A stretch of 64,000 nucleotides of DNA from JAJDUF01 sp965214295. GTDB taxonomy: Bacteria; Chloroflexota; UBA11872; UBA12225; JAJDUF01. Below the pieces are notes generated by a model. That model did not search any database. It was given only the letters and a program-made list of their open reading frames with translations, and was not told where the DNA came from. Numbering within the stretch: position 1 is the stretch's first letter; every line of letters starts with the position of its first letter. A program made the position numbers and the translations under genes. This document shows positions 58,528 to 64,000 of the stretch, in pieces. The stretch lies in the NCBI GenBank assembly GCA_965214295.1, contig OZ243944.1, positions 3,162,001 to 3,226,000 on the forward strand, given 5' to 3'.

Positions 58528-59706
58528 CTACGAGCCGAAGATTTCGTGCAGCCGCCGGCCGATGGCCGCGATTTCCCAGTCTGCACACACGCGCACGTCG
58601 AAACGGATGGCCGCCGGGTGTGCCGGATCGTCGCCGCCTTTGACCGCTACCGGCGGCTCGCCAGCGTGCAGCTGCTCGATCACGCCCTCCATCGTGTGGC
58701 CGCTCTCCGGCTGCACGACGAGATACATCGAGGCGAACGGCCGCCCAATGCGGTCCGGGAAGTGTAGCTCCGCGCTCGCGCCCTTGAGTCCCTGGGCTAG
58801 GTCAACAAGCTCTTGGGTCTTGCGGTGATGCTCGGCCAGACGTGCCGCGTCATCCTGTTCCGCCCACCAGATGAGCGCCGCTATCTGGGCGACCACCTCC
58901 TCCTTACTCACCTTGCACACGCGGCCGATCCCCTGCGTTGGCGACGACTGCATGGCGACCGCCGCCATCAAGTCGGCGCGGCCGGCCAGAATACCCGACC
59001 CTTGCGGCCCTTGTAGCCCTTTGCCGCCGGAGAAGGCCACCAGCGCGGCGCCGTCCTCGATGTAGCGCCAGAGGTTCTCCTTGGGCGGGAGGTGATTGGA
59101 GTTGTCCACGAGCACCGGTACCTGGTGGGCATCCGCCACCTCTACGACCTCGCGCACCGTCAGCTCCCCCGGTAGCAGTCCAGTGCCCCAATACACGAGC
59201 GCCGTCTGCGGCCCGAAAGCGGCTGCCAGCTCGTCCCGGGTGGCCGGGCCGCCGTTTCCGACCTCATCGAATTGCACGCCGGTCGTCTTCAGCGCGTGGG
59301 CGTAGCCGTAGTGGATGTACTCGCGGCCGTCCGGTGCGATTTGGCGCGGAAAGCGTTGGGCAATAACGCGGTCCTTCATGCCGGTGCCGGCGAGGTGGGG
59401 AAGCTGCTGAATCTTGACCGGATCGGTGCCGGTGAGGATCGCGGCCGTACCGACTAATAGCGCAGCGGCGCACCCCGAGACGATATAGCCGCTCTCGGCA
59501 TGGGTGTAGTGGGCGATGACACGCCCGGCCGCCCGTTGCAGCTCTTCCATGTTCACGTGCCACTTCGCGGCGGCGCGCATCGCATCCAGCACCTCATCGG
59601 GAATCAGCGTGCCCCCGACCCGCGTCGTGTGGCAGGTCGCGTTGATGACCTTCCTGACACCCAGGGCAGCGTAGGGATCGCGGATCAGGTCGTCGAGAGT
59701 GAGCAT
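58528..59706 (-). CDS. SelA-like PLP-dependent lyase/transferase
   Basis: A 392-residue fold-type I PLP enzyme of the SelA/DgaE-like group. The start region GVRKVINATCHTTRVGGTLI matches the R.iNa.G..T..GGs pattern; the PLP Lys is in VAFSGGKGLQGPQGSGIL (about residue 237). Members include L-seryl-tRNA selenium transferase and D-glucosaminate-6-phosphate ammonia-lyase; the sugar-gene context favours an amino-sugar or amino-acid role. GGAGGT lies seven bases before the ATG at 59706. Confidence 0.85.
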   Translation of the reverse strand: MLTLDDLIRDPYAALGVRKVINATCHTTRVGGTLIPDEVLDAMRAAAKWHVNMEELQRAAGRVIAHYTHAESGYIVSGCAAALLVGTAAILTGTDPVKIQQLPHLAGTGMKDRVIAQRFPRQIAPDGREYIHYGYAHALKTTGVQFDEVGNGGPATRDELAAAFGPQTALVYWGTGLLPGELTVREVVEVADAHQVPVLVDNSNHLPPKENLWRYIEDGAALVAFSGGKGLQGPQGSGILAGRADLMAAVAMQSSPTQGIGRVCKVSKEEVVAQIAALIWWAEQDDAARLAEHHRKTQELVDLAQGLKGASAELHFPDRIGRPFASMYLVVQPESGHTMEGVIEQLHAGEPPVAVKGGDDPAHPAAIRFDVRVCADWEIAAIGRRLHEIFGS

Positions 59707-59856
59707 GGTGGGCACCTCCATCGGGCTTGCAGCGGTTACGCCGGCGCCCGGCCGCCTGTTGCCGATGCGCCGGGTTCCCCCTATCATAGCGGCGCATCCG
59801 GTTTCCTGCGGCTCAAAACGGATCGCCATCGCTGGCGCCATGCCTACATCTATAAG

Positions 59857-59978
59857 GAGACCTTTGCATAACCTCTGGACGGAGTGATGGGATGGCGGTA
59901 TCCACCCTCCCTCCAACCTGGAGGGGCCGGTTTTTGGATTCCCGCTTTCGCGGGAATGACGAGTTATGCAAAGGTCTC
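59857..59978. mobile_element. MITE, GAGACCTTTGCATAAC family, with TATAAG target duplication
   Basis: A 122-bp element with perfect 16-bp terminal inverted repeats (GAGACCTTTGCATAAC at 59857-59872, complement at 59963-59978). TATAAG flanks it on both sides (59851-59856 and 59979-59984). The paralogous leader before the next gene (ACATCTATAAGGGAGAACAC, about 60968-60987) is the empty site with a single TATAAG. It contains an ATTCCCGCTTTCGCGGGAAT hairpin near its right end. Confidence 0.93.
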
Positions 59979-59995
59979 TATAAGGGAGAACACCG

Positions 59996-60961
59996 ATGGC
60001 GCAGGCAAAAGCCAAGCCGCCCAAGACTGCCATTGACTGGGACGCGATCCCACACCCCGTCTTCGTGTGGGGCAATCGGCATGTCGCCCATCGCGACCCT
60101 GCTGGGCACTATCACGAGGGTGTCTTTCGAGTGTTCTACAGCCACGTGCGGCGAGAACCGGGGGAGCGCTACTACTGTCAGCTTGCCGTGACGAAGAGCA
60201 CCGATCTCGTCACTTGGACCGAGCCTGAGCCATTTACGCCAGAGGACCTCAATCTCAACTACTGCGGTCCCGGCAATATCATTCGCTATGGCGACCAGTG
60301 GCTGCTCTGCGCGGCAACCTACCCCCCTTCGGTAGATGAGCCGGTAGCTAACCAGAACGCGCGCATCTTCAAGATGGCCAGCGATGATCTGGAACAGTGG
60401 GGCGAGCCAGAGCTGCTGCGTGTCAAAGGTCCCGAGGTCCCCGTCAGCGAGATGGGTCGCATGATCGACCCCTGCTTTGTGCCGGACAAGGACCACCCGC
60501 TTAAGTGGTGGTGCTTCTTCAAGCAGAGCGGTGCGGGGATGTCGTACACCTACGACTTCGAGACGTGGACCTACTACGACAAGGTTCCGGCTGGCGAGAA
60601 TGCCTGTGTGCTCATCGACCGCGAGGCCGATGAGTACGTCTTGATCCACGCTCCCCGCAATGGCATCGGTATCAAGCGCTCGAAGGACTTGCTCAACTGG
60701 CGCGATCTCGGGGTGTGGACGCTCGGCCAGAGCCTGGCGCGATCTCGGAGTAAGGAGTGGCAGTGGGCGCAAGGGCGCCTAACGGCTGGTCACGTTTTGG
60801 ACCTGCGCGGAGAGCCGAGCGTGGGGAAGTATGTGTTGTTTTACCATGGCGATACTGAAGAAGGCGTGCGTGAGCAGGAGATACACGGCGAGGCGAGCCT
60901 GGCCGTAGCCTGGAGCGATGATCTCCTCCACTGGTCCTGGCCCGGTAGGCAGGCAGGCTAG
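59996..60961 (+). CDS. GH43/GH32-like glycoside hydrolase, tandem copy 1
   Basis: A 321-residue single-domain propeller protein without a signal peptide. Recognised by the blade motifs KSTDLVTWTEPEPFTPEDLNLNYCGPGN, FKMASDDLEQWGEPELLRVKGPEVP (key SxDLxxW repeats) and KRSKDLLNWRDLGVWTLG, and by WSDDLLHWSWPG at the end. The catalytic residues are not assigned. GGGAGAAC is five bases before the ATG. It is followed after 32 bases by a close paralogue; a MITE sits between its promoter side and its ribosome binding site. Confidence 0.85.
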   Translation: MAQAKAKPPKTAIDWDAIPHPVFVWGNRHVAHRDPAGHYHEGVFRVFYSHVRREPGERYYCQLAVTKSTDLVTWTEPEPFTPEDLNLNYCGPGNIIRYGDQWLLCAATYPPSVDEPVANQNARIFKMASDDLEQWGEPELLRVKGPEVPVSEMGRMIDPCFVPDKDHPLKWWCFFKQSGAGMSYTYDFETWTYYDKVPAGENACVLIDREADEYVLIHAPRNGIGIKRSKDLLNWRDLGVWTLGQSLARSRSKEWQWAQGRLTAGHVLDLRGEPSVGKYVLFYHGDTEEGVREQEIHGEASLAVAWSDDLLHWSWPGRQAG

Positions 60962-60993
60962 CGCCGTGCCTACATCTATAAGGGAGAACACTG

Positions 60994-61941
60994 ATGACAC
61001 AGGCAAAAGCCAAGCCGCCCAAGACCGCTATTGACTGGAGCGCGATTCCCCACCCCGTCTTTCTGTGGGGCAATCGGCACATCGGCCACCGCGATCCGGC
61101 CGGGCACTACCACGAGGGCGTCTTCCGCGTGTTCTACGGCCAGGCCCGGCGCGAGCCGGGGCGGCGGTTCTACTACCAGCTTGCCGTGACCAAAAGCACC
61201 GATCTGGTCACCTGGACCGAGCCGCAGCTGCTGACGCCACGGGACCTCAATCTCAACTACTCCAGTCCCGGCAACGTCATTCGCTACGGCGACCAGTGGC
61301 TACTCGGTACGCAGACGTACCCCCGTCCGGTAGATGATCCGGGCGCGAACCAGAACGCCCGCATCTTCAAGATGGCGAGTGAGGACCTGGAGCACTGGAG
61401 CGAGCCGGAGCTGCTGCGCGTCAAAGGCCCGGACGTGCCGGTCAGCGAGATGGGCCGCATGATTGACGCCTATTTCTTCCCCGACAAGGATCATCCGCAC
61501 AAGTGGTGGTGTGGCTTCAAGCAGAATGGCATGGGCTTGGCCTACACCTACGATTTCGAGACGTGGACCTACTACGACAAGGTGGTCGCCGGCGAGAACG
61601 TCTGCGTGCTCGTGGATCGGGAGGCCGACGAGTACGTGCTGATCCATGCTCCGCGCAACGGCGTCGGGATCAAGCGCTCCGCGAACCTGCTGCAGTGGCG
61701 CGACTTGGGTGTGTGGACGCTGGGACAGAGCAAAGAATGGCCGTGGGCACGGGGGCGCCTCTCGGCCGGACACGTGCTGGACTTACGGGCCGAGCCGGGC
61801 GTGGGCAAGTACGTGCTGTTCTATCACGGCTCGACGGAAGAAGGGGTAAGGGAGCAGGAGACACATGGAGAGTCGAGCCTGGCGCTGGCCTGGAGCGACG
61901 ACCTATTGCACTGGACCTGGCCCGGCAAGGAGGCGGGCTAA
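60994..61941 (+). CDS. GH43/GH32-like glycoside hydrolase, tandem copy 2
   Basis: A 315-residue protein, about 75-80 percent identical by eye to tandem copy 1 over the whole length. It lacks the short LARSRS insert of copy 1 (WTLGQSKEW against WTLGQSLARSRSKEW). The leader TGCCTACATCTATAAGGGAGAACAC is also duplicated. Recent tandem duplication; both likely act on the same class of sugar. Confidence 0.85.
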   Translation: MTQAKAKPPKTAIDWSAIPHPVFLWGNRHIGHRDPAGHYHEGVFRVFYGQARREPGRRFYYQLAVTKSTDLVTWTEPQLLTPRDLNLNYSSPGNVIRYGDQWLLGTQTYPRPVDDPGANQNARIFKMASEDLEHWSEPELLRVKGPDVPVSEMGRMIDAYFFPDKDHPHKWWCGFKQNGMGLAYTYDFETWTYYDKVVAGENVCVLVDREADEYVLIHAPRNGVGIKRSANLLQWRDLGVWTLGQSKEWPWARGRLSAGHVLDLRAEPGVGKYVLFYHGSTEEGVREQETHGESSLALAWSDDLLHWTWPGKEAG

Positions 61942-61958
61942 TGCGCGGCCCGATGATG

Positions 61959-62024
61959 TCTGCATCAGGATTTTCAGGATACAAGGATGAGCAGGATGGA
62001 TTCCCGCTGCCGCGGGAATGACGG
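61959..62024. repeat. CATCAGGATT-type repeat joined to a palindrome
   Basis: TCTGCATCAGGATTTTCAGGAT, then ACAAGGATGAGCAGGATGG, then an ATTCCCGCTGCCGCGGGAAT hairpin. Similar CAGGAT-phased stretches are at about 12090, 31240 and 47430. Confidence 0.7.
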
Positions 62025-62147
62025 ATAGGGGAGGAGAATCCGCGCGGCGGCCGGTATGGTTCGTGACCGAGGAGAACTGCGACCTGGGCACTGTGGTGGC
62101 CAACTCGTTACACTGATGGAGCGTGAGAGGGCGAAAGGAGCACCGGA

Positions 62148-62492
62148 ATGGCAGAGAAGGTCGTGCTCACGCTGCACGTGTGGCAGGAGGATGACCACTG
62201 GATCGGTGAGTGTGTCGAATTGGGCACGATCACCGATGCTTGTTCCCCAGAAGCCGTACTTGATGAATTGGTGGAATTAGTGATGCTCACCGTAGAGGCG
62301 CTGGGTGACACCGGTGAGCGCGAGCGGGTATTCGCCGAGCGTGGCGTAACGGTCTATCGTGATGAGCCGCCAGCGGTCTTCATGGCGCCGCCAGTACCGG
62401 TGAGACACCAGAGCCGCGTGTGCGTGCGCTTCCAGGACCTCCCGACGCTTCCTCGTCAACAGTCAAGGCAGCACCCCTTTGTACCGGCATAA
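62148..62492 (+). CDS. hicB: HicB-like antitoxin
   Basis: A 114-residue protein of the HicB/UPF0150 fold. LTLHVWQEDDHWIGECVELG (residues 7-26) is the typical strand-turn-strand with WxGECVELG, and the next segment TDACSPEAVLDELVELVMLTVEAL is the helix following it. The tail (PPVPVRHQSRV...) is basic and disordered, and no DNA-binding domain is evident. AAAGGAG is seven bases before the ATG. It is upstream of hicA with a 10-base gap. Confidence 0.85.
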   Translation: MAEKVVLTLHVWQEDDHWIGECVELGTITDACSPEAVLDELVELVMLTVEALGDTGERERVFAERGVTVYRDEPPAVFMAPPVPVRHQSRVCVRFQDLPTLPRQQSRQHPFVPA

Positions 62493-62502
62493 GTGAGGTG
62501 CG

Positions 62503-62757
62503 ATGCCGCCAACGAACCTACCGGCGATTTCCGGGAAGCGTCTGATCCGACTTTTCGAGCGCGATGGTAGTTGGCGCCGGGTGCGGCGAGCACCGCATGG
62601 TATTGTCTTCGACCGGTACGATGCTGATGGCACGTACCGCTTTACCACTATTCCCGACAAGAGCCGCTCGTTGGCACCGGGTACACTCAGCGGCATTCTC
62701 AAACAGAGTGGCCTCGGCCGCGCCGGTTTGCGCCGGATGATCGAGCAGCACGGTTAG
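62503..62757 (+). CDS. hicA: HicA-like mRNA interferase toxin
   Basis: An 84-residue HicA toxin with a double-stranded RNA-binding-like fold. AISGKRLIRLFERDGSWRRVRRAPHGIVFDR (in parts, residues 8-38) includes the catalytic His in APHGIVF, where most family members have GSHxxY/F. TTIPDKSRSLAPGTLSGILKQSGL (about 49-72) is the conserved second half. GAGGT precedes the ATG. It forms a type II toxin-antitoxin operon with hicB, antitoxin first. Confidence 0.88.
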   Translation: MPPTNLPAISGKRLIRLFERDGSWRRVRRAPHGIVFDRYDADGTYRFTTIPDKSRSLAPGTLSGILKQSGLGRAGLRRMIEQHG

Positions 62758-62873
62758 CGCACCCCCATGGTCTCCCTGCTGTGGCCAGAGGCTGGATTGC
62801 GGCCTGCGCCGCAATGACGGGGGCCGCAGTCAATGACGGGCGCGGCGGCCCAAGATCAGCCTTGGTCGCGGCT

Positions 62874-63743
62874 TCACTTGCGGCTGGCGAACACCGTCTC
62901 TTTGAGCTGGGTCTGCAACTCGAAGATCGAGCCGACGCGCGGCGGGTTTGGCACGGGGAGGCGGACGGTGGTATGGGCGAGCTGTCGGTACTCTCTGGTC
63001 GGCTCTCCGCGCACGATCTTGCTATCGAAAGCTGCGTAGTCGGGCACACCGCTCAAGGGCCAGGCATCGGCGGCTGCGTACTGATAGAGGAGCAAGCGGC
63101 GCGGCCGAGAGGAGGTGTTCGGGGCCGACCCGTGCAGCATGGTGACGTGGTGAATAGAAATGCCGCCGGCCTTCACCTCGACCGGGACCGCCGACGTGAG
63201 GTCTACGTCCTCGCGGCTGGGTGAGATCGCACCGACAAAGTAGCTCTCCTGGTGGTGATCCAGGGTAGGGCCACGGTGCGAGCCGGGAACGACGAGCAAG
63301 CAGCCGTTCTCCAGCGTGCAATCGTCGAGCGCCACGCCGACGGCGAGCAGGTCGTCGTTCGTGTGCGGGTAGAAAGCAACGTCCTGGTGCCACTCGACCG
63401 GACTACCAATCGCCGCCGTCTTCATATTGAGCTTGTCGTCCTGAAAGCGAATGTTCGGCCCGATCAGCGGCTCAAGGCAGTCGAGAATGGCGTCGGAGCG
63501 CATCAGCTGATCGAAGAACGGGTGGACGTTGGTGGGCGCCTTGATGCGGCGGAGGAGTGGACGCTCTGCCGAGTGCTCCGGCTCAAGATCGTAGACATCG
63601 GTGTGCGAGGAGACGGTACGCGACTGCTCGACCAGATCGTCAACGACGCGGCGCGCCGCCTCGATCTGCGCCATCGGCACCACGTTCTCAAGGCCCAAGT
63701 AGCCGTTGTCCCGATAGAACTTGACCTGCTTGTCTGTCAGCAT
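62874..63743 (-). CDS. phytanoyl-CoA dioxygenase (PhyH) family protein
   Basis: A 289-residue Fe(II)/2-oxoglutarate oxygenase. The iron triad is HQD in VEWHQDVAFYPHTNDD (about residues 125-127) and a distal His in HVTMLHGSAPNTSSRPRRLL (about 209), with the 2-oxoglutarate Arg in the same block. LENGCLLVVPGSHRGPTLDHHQ (about 148-168) is the conserved segment. GGGAGG is seven bases before the ATG at 63743. Probably acts with the enolase-superfamily gene that ends upstream. Confidence 0.9.
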   Translation of the reverse strand: MLTDKQVKFYRDNGYLGLENVVPMAQIEAARRVVDDLVEQSRTVSSHTDVYDLEPEHSAERPLLRRIKAPTNVHPFFDQLMRSDAILDCLEPLIGPNIRFQDDKLNMKTAAIGSPVEWHQDVAFYPHTNDDLLAVGVALDDCTLENGCLLVVPGSHRGPTLDHHQESYFVGAISPSREDVDLTSAVPVEVKAGGISIHHVTMLHGSAPNTSSRPRRLLLYQYAAADAWPLSGVPDYAAFDSKIVRGEPTREYRQLAHTTVRLPVPNPPRVGSIFELQTQLKETVFASRK

Positions 63744-63827
63744 CCTTTCGCCTCCCTCCGGTTGCATGCCTCGCCTCCCGGCCCCCTCTCCATTTGTGGA
63801 GAGGGGGAGGCTGCTGTCTGTCACCTA

Positions 63828-63859
63828 TTGTAGGGGCACAGCATGCTGTGCCCCTACAA
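63828..63859. repeat. 32-bp perfect palindrome
   Basis: TTGTAGGGGCACAGCA followed directly by its complement TGCTGTGCCCCTACAA. It belongs to the family of GGGCGC...GCGCCCCTAC palindromes also seen near 6670, 40713 and 49686, with a different core. Confidence 0.85.
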
Positions 63860-63920
63860 CGTCAGGGCGGGTGTGCTCCGCCCGTATAGCTACCCTTGTC
63901 GGGGGAGTCCGCCAGCCGGC

Positions 63921-64000
63921 CTAGTCGCTGCGTCTGATCCGGTGCTCCTCGATGTAGTCCCAGTCTATATCCAGGCCCAACCCGGGCTGCTGGGAAACCA
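63921..64000 (-). CDS. enolase-superfamily protein (mandelate racemase/muconate lactonizing type), C-terminal end only
   Basis: Only the last 26 codons lie in the window; the gene continues past 64000. The tail QQPGLGLDIDWDYIEEHRI ends like mandelate racemase-type sugar-acid dehydratases (PGLGVxxDxD...). Same strand as the PhyH gene, separated by about 180 bases of repeats. The family assignment rests on this short tail only. Confidence 0.6.
   Translation of the reverse strand, partial: VSQQPGLGLDIDWDYIEEHRIRRSD

Overview
The window looks like part of a large, GC-rich (mostly 60-70 percent by eye) bacterial chromosome, most probably from the Chloroflexota, for example a Caldilineaceae-like or other host- or particle-associated lineage. 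The reasons are the substrate-binding proteins with VEK-type linkers behind a Tat/lipoprotein leader, TP-rich secreted LRR proteins, three Uma2-family nucleases, many phytanoyl-CoA-type dioxygenases, Gfo/Idh/MocA oxidoreductases and sulfatases, and very abundant short palindromic repeats between genes. The phylum is inferred from gene style only; there is no rRNA or other phylogenetic marker here. One tRNA (Asn) is present.

Layout. 0-12 kb: MetE-like protein, LRR protein, DUF1761, ThuA-like protein, a TrmO protein with an FmdE-like tail, a PhyH dioxygenase, an aldo/keto reductase, YvcK, DUF2203 and a cupin. 12.3-15.5 kb: an HTH protein fused to a NYN-like domain behind a palindromic operator, tRNA-Asn, and a low-GC O-antigen-ligase-like gene. 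15.5-20.8 kb: an iron block, with a ferric-iron-type ABC transporter (ATPase, permease, binding protein) divergent from a bacterioferritin-associated ferredoxin and a bacterioferritin. 21-28.7 kb: truncated AAA ATPase, DUF1697, Gfo/Idh/MocA, two Uma2 proteins, SDR, HEPN-MNT toxin-antitoxin pair, Ldh2-type dehydrogenase and DUF1643. 28.8-42 kb: GH67-like hydrolase, lactonase, GNAT, SDR, PhyH, M19 peptidase-like protein, FAD oxidase, LRR protein and Gfo/Idh/MocA. 42-43.2 kb: DarTG-like pair with a shortened DarT. 43.2-52.3 kb: two sulfatases, GH32, a second five-blade hydrolase, an epimerase and the third Uma2. 52.3-64 kb: membrane kelch protein, two near-identical orphan binding proteins, a SelA-like PLP enzyme, tandem paralogous glycoside hydrolases, HicBA, PhyH and the tail of an enolase-superfamily gene.

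Working together, most chromosomal genes suit the uptake and breakdown of sulfated or decorated sugars and small organic molecules (sulfatase-GH32 operon, GH43/32-like proteins, sugar oxidoreductases, lactonase, Ldh2, dioxygenases) plus iron acquisition and storage. Four stress/defence modules (HTH-NYN, HEPN-MNT, DarTG, HicBA) are scattered among them.

The most unusual content is the small mobile DNA. I see at least five families of palindromic or MITE-like elements. One of about 45-60 bp (called PGLH here) sits in frame inside protein-coding genes: GH32 twice, an aldo/keto reductase, a GNAT protein and probably an ABC permease. This resembles the Rickettsia palindromic elements. A second family (GQS) forms a nested insertion at the 5' end of the same GH32 gene. 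Two MITE families still show target-site duplications, and one of them has a paralogous empty site in this window.
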